Below are positions 18,559 through 28,626 of a stretch of DNA of 64,000 nt, piece after piece. Below the pieces are notes generated by a model. That model did no database searches. It saw nothing but the letters and a program-made list of their open reading frames with translations, and was not told where the DNA came from. Position 1 is the first letter of the stretch. Every line of letters begins with the position of its first letter. The position numbers and the translations under genes are program-made. The stretch is from Chryseobacterium ginsenosidimutans (GTDB taxonomy: Bacteria > Bacteroidota > Bacteroidia > Flavobacteriales > Weeksellaceae): NCBI RefSeq assembly GCF_024807225.1, contig NZ_JANUCO010000001.1, forward strand, positions 3,658,001 to 3,722,000. Reading direction: 5' to 3'.

Positions 18559-18598
18559 AGTTATATCATTAAAAAAATTAATTTTTAATGATATAACT
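18559..18598. terminator. Perfect 17-bp hairpin after the first duplicated pilin gene
   Basis: AGTTATATCATTAAAAA (18559-18575) pairs with 18582-18598 around a 6-base loop. There is no separate T-tract, but the 3' arm starts with five T residues. It works as a terminator or a stabilising 3' end. Confidence 0.55.
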
Positions 18599-18686
18599 CT
18601 GAAATATCTTATAAATTAATATTAAAATGGTCTATTTTAATATGATAAATAAAATTCAGGTAATAATTAAATAATTACAAGATAAT

Positions 18687-18995
18687 ATGCCGAATCTAAT
18701 AAAAAAGCTATTGTTTTTACTTGAAATTGGTAATCATCAATTTGATAGTATCCTTTGGAAAACCTGTCCAAAAAAAAGAAAAACTCTTGTTAATGATATT
18801 TTCAAATTTAAAATTCCTATTGGGAAAAGCCAAAATGAAATACGTGAACTTTTTGGACCTGAGCCACGTATTTATACTTCCATGACATGGTCTTATCCTG
18901 TAGAATCAGATAAATTTGGAAACACCCTTACATCATTATCACTATACTTTAAAGATGAAATTGTAACAAGTATAAGGTTGAAAATAAGGGAGTAA
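18687..18995 (+). CDS. Small protein, possibly BamE/SmpA-like fold
   Basis: This 102-residue protein sits between the two copies of the duplicated subunit gene. The stretch IPIGKSQNEIRELFGPEPR followed by a tryptophan-containing strand and LSLYFKDEIVTSIRL resembles the layout of BamE-like domains (G-x-x-x-x-E-V-x-x-x-L-G-x-P). There is no signal peptide, so it would be cytosolic. Function unknown. It may simply be a passenger captured by the duplication. Confidence 0.5.
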   Translation: MPNLIKKLLFLLEIGNHQFDSILWKTCPKKRKTLVNDIFKFKIPIGKSQNEIRELFGPEPRIYTSMTWSYPVESDKFGNTLTSLSLYFKDEIVTSIRLKIRE

Positions 18996-19023
18996 TATAT
19001 AAAAAAACAGCAATTTTATATAC

Positions 19024-19056
19024 GCTCTCAATACTTTCAAAGTGTTGAGGGCTTTT
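19024..19056 (+). terminator. Degenerate copy of the pilin terminator
   Basis: A 13-bp stem with two G-U pairs, followed by TTTT, ends transcription after the 102-residue gene. It marks the left border of the second repeat copy. Confidence 0.65.
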
Positions 19057-19749
19057 CTATTTAAACCAAATAATTAAACCGTGTAGTTATTTTACTACAT
19101 GAACTTCCATTTTCAACTACAAAGAAAACTTTATCACCGCTGTAGATTTGTAGTGTTCAAAAGAGAACAAGTAAACAAAAAAAATAAATCTTACTATCAT
19201 GACAAAACAATTCGCAATCGCAGCCTTAACTATTGGAGCAATCATATTAGGAACTAACAATGTTCAAGCTCAAAATACAACCGCAACAACAACCGTAAAT
19301 ATTACCCTGAACGATGTGATCTCCATCGATGCGGGAAGTACTGCAATTGGTAATACGGTTGACTTTAACTATGTTACTGCAGCAGACTATAACTCTGATC
19401 AAACGATTACTAAAGCCAACTCTTTGAAAGTTACTTCAACAAAGAACTTTAACGTCAAAGTAAAAGCAGGGGGTGCTAATTTCATGAATGGAACCAACTT
19501 AATCCCTGTAAATGTGTTGACAATCAAAGCAGCTACAGCTGCCGGAACAATGGGCGGAACAAAAAGCACTGTTGTTTTATCTGCAACGGATCAAACTCTG
19601 GTAACAAACGCTCCACTTGGAAGTGCATTAACACTGAATTTGGACTACACCATTCCAGCGGCAAAATCATCATCATCTGATATTTTAGGTAAACCGGCCG
19701 GAACTTATACGCAAACAGTAACTTATACTGCCACTGCTTTATAATAAAA
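19039..19749 (+). repeat. Direct repeat copy B
   Basis: Partner of 17843-18554. Its leader motifs lie at 19082, 19094, 19116 and 19149, with TAGATTTG at 19143-19150. Confidence 0.9.
19199..19744 (+). CDS. Secreted pilin-like fibre subunit (paralogue 3, duplicated)
   Basis: This 181-residue protein has a signal peptide and is identical in its mature part to the product of 18004-18549. It is followed after 82 bases by the periplasmic chaperone gene with no strong terminator between, so this copy heads the assembly operon. The role as a polymerising subunit is inferred from the terminal beta strand and the chaperone, usher-like and tip-like genes after it. Confidence 0.65.
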   Translation: MTKQFAIAALTIGAIILGTNNVQAQNTTATTTVNITLNDVISIDAGSTAIGNTVDFNYVTAADYNSDQTITKANSLKVTSTKNFNVKVKAGGANFMNGTNLIPVNVLTIKAATAAGTMGGTKSTVVLSATDQTLVTNAPLGSALTLNLDYTIPAAKSSSSDILGKPAGTYTQTVTYTATAL

Positions 19750-19826
19750 TTTTTTAGTTTGTAAAGATTCCTTTTGTTACGTTTTCAGTAGTTTTGGGAA
19801 TCTTTTATTTTTAAACAATTTACACC

Positions 19827-20627
19827 ATGCGCAAGTTTATTCACCTTTTTATTTTCTTTATCCTTACAGGGTCTTCTTCAATTCTGGCACAAAGTATCTC
19901 TATGTCGCCTACCCGTTTGTTTTTTACCGGTAATCCAGGAGAAAAAGTGACACAGACAGTCACGCTTCAAAACAGCTCGGATAAGGATTATATTTTTAAT
20001 CTCAACTATAAAGATTGGGTTAGAGAAGAAGACGGAAATAAGGTTTATCTTGATGCAGGCAGTTCAAAAATTTCCAATGCCTCTTGGATGTCCACCTTAG
20101 AAAACGCTGTAACAGTTCCTGCGAAAAGTACAAAGGAAATTGTAGTAACCATGCAGATTCCGGCAAACGCATCAAAGTCTGCCGTTACGAACAGCATGTT
20201 GTTTTTCACGCAACTTCCTCAGCAGGCAGATAAGGCACGTATTCAGAATGGTATTGGTATTATCACCTTATTTGAGGTGGGACTTCACATCTTTTATACT
20301 CCACTGGGAAACCATGTAAAAAGTTTGGATATTACCAATATTTCAGAGGTGAGTAATGAGAATGGAGCAAAAAGAAAAGCTGCAGTAAGCATCCATAATG
20401 ATGGAAACACCATCAATGATGCCACCGTTGAGTTTGAACTAACCGACACAGACAGTGGTAAGGAAATAAAATTACCCGCAATTTCCATCTCCATGCTTCC
20501 CGATACCAATCAGATCGTTCAATTTTCTTTACCAGAGAACATTTCAGGGAATTTCCTTGGCGTGGCGATTATCAAAATGGCAGGATCCAATGATTTACGC
20601 GTAGGCGAAAAAAACTTTAAATTTTAA
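19827..20627 (+). CDS. Periplasmic fimbrial-type chaperone
   Basis: This 266-residue protein has a signal peptide ending near SILAQ. The N-terminal Ig-like domain (ISMSPTRLFFTGNPGEKVTQ ... VTVPAKSTKEIVVTMQIP) matches the plan of PapD-like and COG3121-type chaperones, which bind subunits in the periplasm by donating a strand. A second beta domain follows. It lies between the subunit gene and the usher-like gene, 10 bases from the latter. Confidence 0.65.
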   Translation: MRKFIHLFIFFILTGSSSILAQSISMSPTRLFFTGNPGEKVTQTVTLQNSSDKDYIFNLNYKDWVREEDGNKVYLDAGSSKISNASWMSTLENAVTVPAKSTKEIVVTMQIPANASKSAVTNSMLFFTQLPQQADKARIQNGIGIITLFEVGLHIFYTPLGNHVKSLDITNISEVSNENGAKRKAAVSIHNDGNTINDATVEFELTDTDSGKEIKLPAISISMLPDTNQIVQFSLPENISGNFLGVAIIKMAGSNDLRVGEKNFKF

Positions 20628-20637
20628 AAATTAAGTC

Positions 20638-23439
20638 TTGAAACCACAGAATGGAATATCTATATCAATCCTAAGAAGAACAATCTTATCTTTTGTATTT
20701 GTTCTTCTGCACTTTTCGTTGGCCTTTGCACAGGAAAAGAAGGATATCCAAATCCATTTTGAAAATAACAGTGTAGCTGTTGAGAAAGGTTCTACTTTTA
20801 CTAATTTCCTGGTCATTGAGAATAAAAGTTCTGAAGCGATTACCATTCAGAATATCATACCTGAGGAAAAATATCCGGGATTGCTTTTCTATCCCAAGAA
20901 TGACTTTACCTTAGGTGCGGGTCTGTCTAAAAATCTTCCTGTGAAACTGATCGCCAATGTGGATTTTATGAAACTGAGATCCAATGAGATCAAATTCCAG
21001 GTTTCGTACACCACCCCGACGGTCACCAAAACTGAAAGCGCTTCGTTCTTTGTTGACAAAGACGAGAACAAAAACATCGCAATTTATACGTCCACGTACG
21101 AAAATTTCATCAACCCTGCAGTGCCCGAATCCTCAATTCTACTGATTGTAGAAAACCAGGGCTATAGTAAACGGACTGTTAAGATTGATTTGCAATCAAT
21201 TCCTGATGGTTTGGAAATGATACCAAAACAACAAACCTTATCTTTGGAAGGTTTAGAAAAACAGACGGTTGAGATCAAAATTGTGGTCAGAAAACAGAAT
21301 ACGCTTTATCCAGAATTTAATATTAATGCAACCGTCACAGACCTGCTTGATAATAAAATCGTGGGAAGCAACACGCTCTACTTGGTTATTTTATCGCACA
21401 ACAGACAAATTGCCCGTGGAAACGAAGCGGTGAGCGGAAGTAATTTTGCGGAAATTAGCTATAACGGAAACAGTTCAGGTTTCAATTATCTTCAATTGAG
21501 GGGAAACACAGCGTTTCGGGTGACTGAGAATTTGACATCGCGCTTCAATATGGGTGCAGATTACTATCTTGACGGCCGTTATAACCTGTATGACACCTGG
21601 CTGGAACTGGAGAGAAAAAATACAGTATTACGGGTGGGAAATGTTAATAGTAACGATTACGATTACCCGGTTTTCGGAAGAGGTGGGAAAGTTTCTACCA
21701 AATTTGGTAAAAATAATCAGATTGAAATTCTTGCGCTGGAAAATAACTATAATTTGTACGGTACTTATTTCAAACAAACAGAAGGATCTACCATGGTGGG
21801 AGCAAAATATGGTTTTGGAAATACTAAATCTTTCAATGGGAAAGTGTCTTATATTTTCGACCATGATCCGCGCTTCAATATAGATACGCAGGTGGCGAAC
21901 ACGGTAACCTCATTTTTAATTAACGATAGAAATACCATCAGAACGGAGGTGGGTCTGAGCCACGAACAAGGCCTTTCGAACAAAGATGAAAACGCAGGAG
22001 CTTTAATGGGAGCCAATTACGAGGGGAAAATAGGGAAATGGGATATACAATCTGTTAATTCGTTTGCCACCAAAAGTTATGCAGGGATCAAAAGAGGATC
22101 TTTTATCTCAAATCAGCGGATCGGTCGCCAATTCTCTGGTTCTCAGCGTGCTTTTATACAATATCAGAATTCGCAGGTAGACCCCGAGTTCCTGAGTTTC
22201 CAGAGTGCGCCAATCCAACCTGGGAATACCGCTAATCTGCGTTATTATTTCAACAGTACAGAAGTTTTGGGATCAGGTTACCAGTTTTCTTTAAAGAAGT
22301 GGAATTTTCTACTGTCTCCAAAGGTTGAAAGGCAAAAAACAGCCAATTTTTATACATCACAGGAGCTTTTTTCTTACCGGCTGGAGACCAACATAAGCGC
22401 TACATTTGGTGCTCACGGATTGAACTGGACGGCGGAATATTCTTATTCAAAAGAGAACAATAGCGCCGATTGGTTCAACAGTCTGAAAACAACTTTGTCT
22501 TACAGGTATAAATCCTTCTCCCTCAACGGAACAGCTCAATGGAACGCAACTAATGTCTTTGATTTAACTTCTTATTACGATGTAGATCGTAATTTCGCCA
22601 ACTACAATTTATACGCCTCGTATAATTTCCAGATAATGAATAATAATCTGACTGGATCTTTTTCAGCCGGAACTTCCTATTCGGAACTTTATAAAAACTT
22701 AAATAGCAATGTAAGCGGTAACCTGGAATATAAGATTTCGCCTTCCTGGTCCACCACAGGTTATTTTAATTTTTCCGGTTATAAATCTACGGCTGCTTAT
22801 GCAAGCAGTGGCAATTATTACCAGTTCAGAGTGGGGATTAAAAAATATTTTACTACAGCTACGGCTCTTGGAAATCATAAAGTGACGTTCCAGTTATTTG
22901 AAGATAAAAATTTCAATGGAATGCTGGAGGCCGGTGAATCGGTACTTGCAAATGAAATAGTGAAACTTGACAATTTTGTTGCATTGACAGATAAGAACGG
23001 AAAAGTAGTTTTTCAGAATGTGCCTGAAGGTATTTACACCCTGAAGGTGAATGAAAGTGCAGGTGCCCGATTGATGATGGATCCTGTAATTATGGTAAAT
23101 AACAATATCAACCGCAAAGTAGGCTTGGTAAAAAATATCAGGGTAAGTGGGAAATTAACTGAGATCAAACAAGCCTACGATGTTTTGGAAACGGATGTAA
23201 CCGGAATAGTGGTGTATGCAAAAAGTGAAGATGGTGTGATCTATACCGCCGTGGTTAACCAAAAAAATGAGTTTGAGTTTTTCCTAAAAGATGGAAAATA
23301 CGACCTCTATATTGAAAATGACAAATACAGCTATACACAACCCACTCAAACTATTCAGGTGACAAAAGAAGGGTATTCAGAAACCGTGGTTTTTGAATAT
23401 AAGAAGAAAGACACCACCATTAAGGTGAAAAAGTTTTAA
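20638..23439 (+). CDS. Usher-like outer-membrane beta-barrel protein
   Basis: This 933-residue protein starts with TTG at 20638 and has a signal peptide (VLLHFSLAFAQ). Residues about 30-250 look like two Ig-type domains. About 260-740 is a long run of amphipathic strands rich in Tyr/Phe/Asn (for example NLYASYNFQIMNNNLTGSFS), as in an outer-membrane barrel. The C-terminus has two small beta domains, the first with LFEDKNFNGMLEAGESVLAN (SdrD/CNA-B-like). Length, order and neighbours match an usher, though the sequence is not a classical PapC. It is placed in the outer membrane as secretion pore and assembly platform by inference. Confidence 0.55.
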   Translation: MKPQNGISISILRRTILSFVFVLLHFSLAFAQEKKDIQIHFENNSVAVEKGSTFTNFLVIENKSSEAITIQNIIPEEKYPGLLFYPKNDFTLGAGLSKNLPVKLIANVDFMKLRSNEIKFQVSYTTPTVTKTESASFFVDKDENKNIAIYTSTYENFINPAVPESSILLIVENQGYSKRTVKIDLQSIPDGLEMIPKQQTLSLEGLEKQTVEIKIVVRKQNTLYPEFNINATVTDLLDNKIVGSNTLYLVILSHNRQIARGNEAVSGSNFAEISYNGNSSGFNYLQLRGNTAFRVTENLTSRFNMGADYYLDGRYNLYDTWLELERKNTVLRVGNVNSNDYDYPVFGRGGKVSTKFGKNNQIEILALENNYNLYGTYFKQTEGSTMVGAKYGFGNTKSFNGKVSYIFDHDPRFNIDTQVANTVTSFLINDRNTIRTEVGLSHEQGLSNKDENAGALMGANYEGKIGKWDIQSVNSFATKSYAGIKRGSFISNQRIGRQFSGSQRAFIQYQNSQVDPEFLSFQSAPIQPGNTANLRYYFNSTEVLGSGYQFSLKKWNFLLSPKVERQKTANFYTSQELFSYRLETNISATFGAHGLNWTAEYSYSKENNSADWFNSLKTTLSYRYKSFSLNGTAQWNATNVFDLTSYYDVDRNFANYNLYASYNFQIMNNNLTGSFSAGTSYSELYKNLNSNVSGNLEYKISPSWSTTGYFNFSGYKSTAAYASSGNYYQFRVGIKKYFTTATALGNHKVTFQLFEDKNFNGMLEAGESVLANEIVKLDNFVALTDKNGKVVFQNVPEGIYTLKVNESAGARLMMDPVIMVNNNINRKVGLVKNIRVSGKLTEIKQAYDVLETDVTGIVVYAKSEDGVIYTAVVNQKNEFEFFLKDGKYDLYIENDKYSYTQPTQTIQVTKEGYSETVVFEYKKKDTTIKVKKF

Positions 23440-23449
23440 ATTTAAAAGT

Positions 23450-24887
23450 ATGAAAACGATGAGGGCTTTTTTAATAGGAATTTTTATTGTGTTCTGCGGA
23501 TCCACAGTCACGAGAGCTCAGGATGTGTACCTGTCGATTCCTGAAAATAATATTTTTAACCGGAGTGAATTTACCTCATTACCTACAAGAGTAATGATGA
23601 ACACCAACAGAACAAACTGGGATTATGCCTTTTTGGGATTAATCCCAACAGCACCTACATTTACTTCTGTGTCCGGATCAACTTTTACTCAATCTTCTTC
23701 CTCATTTACTTTACCCAGTTCTACTCTTCTGTGGCAGTTAGAAAGTATGGGCGGGCAGCTGCCATCTACTGGACTTTCCGGTTATTTACCCGGTTTTCAG
23801 GCGTTCAGTACAGGCGCTATAAAATGGTTTGAACCGCCCGCGTCCCTTATTTTTGGAGGAGGATTCAACCGAGGAAATATCAATTTTACTTTTAAAATTC
23901 CTGCCGCACAGTTTGCTGCCAATTCCTACCGAGCCGGGAATTACTCCATGGATATCAGTCAAAATTACAATGATTTCACGCCACATAATTTTAAAACAAT
24001 TTTAGTCATTCCTTCATCCATCAGATGGCTCACATCATCTTTAACAAAATACATTGAAATATCTTCTTTGAATGACTACCGAATTACAGGCACACGGGTG
24101 TTCAATTTGGATAATGCTGAAATCGCGCATACAGTTGATTTTAATTTATGGGCGAAAGCTGCTGCCACAAATATTCAGTTCACATCTTCTAAAGGTGTTC
24201 CGGGAACCAGAAATATTGCAAGCATTAAATTGGGTAGTAATGGATCTACACTTACGACCAAAGCCTTATCTGCCGATTTTCAGAATTTTTCCGCTTCTAA
24301 TTTCAGTGTTGTAGCGGGAAACAGAAACAACTTCAGTCCAGAGCTTTATATGTCTGCGGAAGATTTTAAAAACCTTTTTTTTGAAGCCGGAACTTATACG
24401 TTTGAATTGAACTTCAATGCCAAAAGTACAGATAACTCAATTAACAGTTTGCAAAATACGGCTGTTCAGTTAAAGGTGCTTCCTCTGTCGGAGATCACCA
24501 TCCCCAGTTTCCGGACGAAATGTAAACTTCAATTTTAATACCGCAGCCCAGTACAACAATGGTCAGTCACAAATGATCCCAAACCAAATCATATTATCCA
24601 ATAATGAAAGTTTTGAGCTCTATGTAAAATCGGACGAAAATTATTTCAAGAAAGGCGGCCTGCAGACCAACATCAATTCCAACATATTACAAATTGGGTT
24701 GGATGGAAGTTCTGTAAATGCTTCCTTATCCAAAACTCCCCAAAAAATACTTTTTAACGGAACACCGGTTTTGGATCGGCAACTGAACGTAAGATACACC
24801 ATACCACCTGCAGGTGCCCAAAGTTTGGTAGGAAAGGAAAATACCACCTACTCTATCAATGTTTATTATAGCTTTACGGCAATTTAA
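23450..24887 (+). CDS. Tip-like fibre subunit/adhesin (single-base frameshift)
   Basis: A signal peptide (GIFIVFCGSTVTRAQ) begins a 478-residue protein once one T of the TTT at 24508-24510 is removed. Without that correction it reads as a 362-residue and a 104-residue piece. The N-terminal about 330 residues form a Ser/Thr/Asn-rich lectin- or adhesin-like region. The C-terminal about 130 residues (ELYVKSDENYFKKGG ... TTYSINVYYSFTAI) resemble the pilin-like subunits, including the terminal strand. A two-domain adhesin capped onto a pilin domain is the classic tip architecture. It follows the usher-like gene by 10 bases. Confidence 0.6.
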
Positions 24888-24914
24888 CAATACTTATTAA
24901 AAAAACTCTTCCTT

Positions 24915-26963
24915 ATGGACCACTTTAATAGCAGTAATCAATCGCCGGATCAGCAGTATATTGATAAATTAAATGCATTCGAAAAAAAATATTCCAATGT
25001 TTTTGATTTCTTAGTGTTCGCGGCGGCTAAGATGGTCAACATGGAGCTTTGTACCATGAGTATTACCTCGGAAGGGCACGTTTATGTTCTCGCTTCCAGT
25101 GATGTGTCTCTCAATCAGGTTTATCCTCAGAATCCTCACTTTCTTTTGGATGATCAGACTTCGGTTTATGAGTTTAAGAATTCGGAATTTAAATTTCATA
25201 GAAGTTATGCCATCCCGGATCTTGAAGACAATCTTATCGCTCATTTAAATTTATTTGACAAGGAAGAAAAAAATTTAGATAAAGCAGAGGAAGATCTCGT
25301 CAATAGGATCGTGACCCAAGCTTCAAAATGGTATTGGGTAAATGAAGTTGACATCACCGAAAGAAAAAAGATGGAGAATAAGATCTTGCAAGCAAAAGAG
25401 CTGGCAGAAAAAGCCTATGTTTTAAAATCGGAGTTTGTGGCCAATATGAGTCATGAGATTAAAACCCCATTAAATGGTATAATCGGCTTTACAGAGCTTC
25501 TTTTAGATACCAATCTGGACGAAACACAGAGACAGTATTTAGAAATTATCAATCAATCCGGTGTTTCCTTACACAGCATCATCAACGATATTTTGGACTT
25601 CTCAAAATTAGAAAAGCAAAAACTTAAACTAAACATCGATAAAGTAGAACTCGAAGAACTGGTTTCAGAAGCCTTCAATATTGTTGCGTACAGTAATACT
25701 AAAAAGCAGATAGAAATGCTCATCGATATTGACGATGCCATACCTAGATATATATGGACTGATGAGATGCGCATAAAACAGGTTTTCGTCAATCTTTTGA
25801 GCAATGCTTTAAAATTTACCGAAGAAGGCGAGATTACTTTATATGTTAAAGTTTTAGATGATTTAGGAGAAGGAAAAAAACAACTCCGATTTGGAGTTCG
25901 CGATACAGGTATTGGAATTAACAGCGAAAAACAGGCGGAAATTTTCAACGCGTTTTCACAGGAAGATGGCAGTATTACTAAAAGATATGGGGGTACTGGT
26001 CTGGGACTCACCATTTCGAACCAAATCTTGGCACTTGCAGGCAGTGTTTTACAAGTCGAAAGCGATCAGGGAAAGGGCAGCGATTTTTTCTTTGATATTC
26101 AGTTTGATACGGAGGAAGAGGAAGATGATGTAAGCTTAACTGATATTAAGAGCGTTTTGATTGTGGACGATAATGAAAACAATCGAAAAATCCTGAAAAG
26201 GATGCTGGAACGAAAAAATATCGAAGTAATAGAATGCGATAGCGGGTTGAAGGCTTTGCTTTTGATCATGGACAAGTCCGAATTCGATGTGATCATTATG
26301 GATTATCATATGCCCGTTATGGATGGCATTGAAACCATTAGAAAAATGAAAAATATTATTCCGGGCGGCACCCATCTAGCGTCGTATGTTCTTTTGTACA
26401 GCTCTTCCGATGACACTAATTTTCAGGATGCATGTGACGAATTAGAAATAGAAAATCTGCTCGTAAAACCGATTCGTATGAAACAGATGTACCAGGTTTT
26501 ATCCACCTTAAAGAGTTCTGAAAAGAAAAAACTGGAGCAAATAAAAGATGTCGCAAGTGAAGTGAGGAAGCACGAAATAAAAATTTTAATTGCTGAGGAT
26601 AACGCTGTTAATTTACTTCTTACCAAAACTTATTTAAAGGATATTATTCCTCAAGCTTTGATCATCGAAGCAAAAGATGGTACTGAAGCGGTTGAAAAAT
26701 ACCAAAAAGAGAATCCTGATCTTATTTTAATGGATATTCAGATGCCCCATCTCAATGGCATTGAAGCAACCCAGAAAATAAGAGCCTTGGAAAAAAATAT
26801 CGAAATACCTATTATTGCGATCACCGCAGGGAGTCTTCCGGGAGAAAAAGAAAAATGTCTTCAAGCCGGAATGTCTGACTTTTTAACCAAACCTTTATTG
26901 AGACAAACCCTTTCTGATATGATCAAAAAATGGTTTGACATAGAAATCGAAAAAAATAAATAA
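24915..26963 (+). CDS. Soluble hybrid histidine kinase with two receiver domains
   Basis: The 682-residue protein has no membrane segment. An N-terminal about 150-residue GAF-like sensor region precedes a HisKA domain (SHEIKTPLNG, His about 180) and a HATPase domain (NLLSNALKFTEEGE, DTGIGI about 330, GTGLGL about 360). Two REC domains follow, with phospho-acceptor Asp in MDYHMP (about 462) and MDIQMP (about 606). It begins 27 bases after the tip-like gene, so the phosphorelay is linked to the fibre operon. The first REC may be degenerate, which cannot be judged by eye. Confidence 0.88.
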   Translation: MDHFNSSNQSPDQQYIDKLNAFEKKYSNVFDFLVFAAAKMVNMELCTMSITSEGHVYVLASSDVSLNQVYPQNPHFLLDDQTSVYEFKNSEFKFHRSYAIPDLEDNLIAHLNLFDKEEKNLDKAEEDLVNRIVTQASKWYWVNEVDITERKKMENKILQAKELAEKAYVLKSEFVANMSHEIKTPLNGIIGFTELLLDTNLDETQRQYLEIINQSGVSLHSIINDILDFSKLEKQKLKLNIDKVELEELVSEAFNIVAYSNTKKQIEMLIDIDDAIPRYIWTDEMRIKQVFVNLLSNALKFTEEGEITLYVKVLDDLGEGKKQLRFGVRDTGIGINSEKQAEIFNAFSQEDGSITKRYGGTGLGLTISNQILALAGSVLQVESDQGKGSDFFFDIQFDTEEEEDDVSLTDIKSVLIVDDNENNRKILKRMLERKNIEVIECDSGLKALLLIMDKSEFDVIIMDYHMPVMDGIETIRKMKNIIPGGTHLASYVLLYSSSDDTNFQDACDELEIENLLVKPIRMKQMYQVLSTLKSSEKKKLEQIKDVASEVRKHEIKILIAEDNAVNLLLTKTYLKDIIPQALIIEAKDGTEAVEKYQKENPDLILMDIQMPHLNGIEATQKIRALEKNIEIPIIAITAGSLPGEKEKCLQAGMSDFLTKPLLRQTLSDMIKKWFDIEIEKNK

Positions 26964-26994
26964 TTAGATACCTTTGTACATTGATAAGGAATTT

Positions 26995-27723
26995 ATGAAT
27001 GATCTAATTAACGAACTGCAATTAAAAATAGATAGACTTGAACATGAAATCAATTTTAAGAATGGATTGATCTCGATATTGTCTCATGATTCAAAAGAAA
27101 TATTCGGAAATTTTCTATTGCTTATAGAAGCGTTGGAACAAAAAACAATAAGTGAGGAAGATTTTTTCTCTTTGTTGCCTCAGGTAAAAAGCGATGCCCA
27201 GAAGAATCTGCAAACCGTTCAGGACAGCACCACCTGGTTAAAAACACAATACGGGGAATTTAAGATTAAACCAGTAAAAATCATGATGATGGATCTTTTT
27301 CACCATTTAGAAGAAAAATACGCGGCTAAATTAAAAGAAAAAAACATTAAATTTTATTTTAAAGGAGATCCCAATGCATTTCTTACAACCGATCGCTTGT
27401 TGCTCGAATATGTTTTAGACAAAATTCTTAATAATGCAGTTAAATATTCTTTGTCGGGGCAAGATATTTACCTCCAATACTTTACAGAAAATAGCGAGAA
27501 TATAATCTCTGTGGTCGACTTCGGTACGGGAATTGGTGAAAAGTATTTATCCGCAATATTTAATTATGACAATCCAGTATTCACGGGTACTGCTGGTGAG
27601 AAAGGAGCCGGATTGAGTTTGAAAATTGTTAAAAATTTCATATCCTTGATGCATGGAAACATAAAAATTATTTCGTCTGAAAATAAAGGTACTGCAGTTT
27701 CCATTTTTTTACCAAAAATTTAG
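26995..27723 (+). CDS. Sensor histidine kinase (short, soluble)
   Basis: I start at the ATG at 26995 rather than the upstream TTG, because AAGGA sits a few bases before it. The 242-residue product opens with a coiled coil. An H-box-like SHDSKEIFGN (His about 30) follows, then an HATPase domain (KILNNAVKYS about 141, DFGTGIGE about 176, GAGLSL about 204). No sensor domain is present, so it may act with the hybrid kinase upstream. The response-regulator gene begins 3 bases after its stop. Confidence 0.82.
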   Translation: MNDLINELQLKIDRLEHEINFKNGLISILSHDSKEIFGNFLLLIEALEQKTISEEDFFSLLPQVKSDAQKNLQTVQDSTTWLKTQYGEFKIKPVKIMMMDLFHHLEEKYAAKLKEKNIKFYFKGDPNAFLTTDRLLLEYVLDKILNNAVKYSLSGQDIYLQYFTENSENIISVVDFGTGIGEKYLSAIFNYDNPVFTGTAGEKGAGLSLKIVKNFISLMHGNIKIISSENKGTAVSIFLPKI

Positions 27724-27726
27724 AGA

Positions 27727-28374
27727 ATGAACAATAAAAAAAATAACGAGCGAATTATTGTAGCAGATGATCATGGAATAGTCCGAATGGGTTTAATACA
27801 AACTATCAAAAGGTTCAGACCCGATGCCATAGTTTCTGAAGTAGAAGATTTTAAATCATTGTATAAAGTAATTTTGAAAGAAGAATTGGACTTGGCAATC
27901 ATGGACGTCAATATGCCAAATGGTTCTATTCAGGAAGCAATAGATTACATCAAAATTCACAAACCCCAATTAAAAATTCTCATATTTTCTTCTCAAGATG
28001 AGGAGTTGTACGCAATGCGTTATCTAAAGATGGGTGTCGGTGGCTATCTAAGCAAACAAAGCTCCACTGCAGTAATTGAAACTGCTTTGACGGCGATGCT
28101 TAGGACTGGCCGATATGCAAGTGACGACCTAAAAGAAGCGATGTTTTTAGAATCATTAAATGGCGCGACAAAAAACTCACCCTTTGAATCACTATCAGAC
28201 CGCGAATTGCAAATTGCCAATAAACTTGCAGAAGGTCTTCCCCTCAAAGAAATTTCTAATCAACTTAATCTCCATTCATCGACGATCAGCACTTACAAAA
28301 ACAGGCTGTTTGAGAAGCTGAAAATAAGATCAGTACCCGAACTGGTAGAAATTCTTAGGCTATATAATCAGTAA
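27727..28374 (+). CDS. NarL/LuxR-family response regulator
   Basis: This 215-residue protein has a REC domain (VADDHGIVRMG; Asp about 59 in IMDVNMPNG). It also has a C-terminal LuxR-type HTH (LSDRELQIANKLAEG ... STISTYKNRLFEKL) from about 150. It is the likely DNA-binding output of the two kinases encoded directly upstream. The TGTAGT/ACTACA motifs in both pilin leaders resemble the short heptamers bound by NarL-type regulators, so autoregulation of the fibre locus is a fair hypothesis. Confidence 0.9.
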   Translation: MNNKKNNERIIVADDHGIVRMGLIQTIKRFRPDAIVSEVEDFKSLYKVILKEELDLAIMDVNMPNGSIQEAIDYIKIHKPQLKILIFSSQDEELYAMRYLKMGVGGYLSKQSSTAVIETALTAMLRTGRYASDDLKEAMFLESLNGATKNSPFESLSDRELQIANKLAEGLPLKEISNQLNLHSSTISTYKNRLFEKLKIRSVPELVEILRLYNQ

Positions 28375-28626
28375 ACATTCTATTATTTCTCGCTACTTTT
28401 TGAAGACAACGACTGATCTACTAAGGACACATTGCCTCACTGTTCACTTTAAAGATACCGCCTGAATTTTAAATGGACTTCATTAAATTTTCCATTTCTA
28501 AACTGTAATTTTTTCTGATCTTTTTTATACTCTTAAAGTTAAAGAGTATAAGAGTTGTCTTCTAACAAAGTTAGCAATTCCAAAGTTCGACGTCTTCAGC
28601 CATTAGAATTACAGGAGCCTTATTAT
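28375..28626. other. Convergent intergenic region with a hairpin
   Basis: About 250 bases between two converging genes. A perfect 9-bp stem (TATACTCTT with AAGAGTATA, 7-base loop) lies at 28526-28550. It has no clear T-tract in either direction but probably serves both genes. No open frame. Confidence 0.5.
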
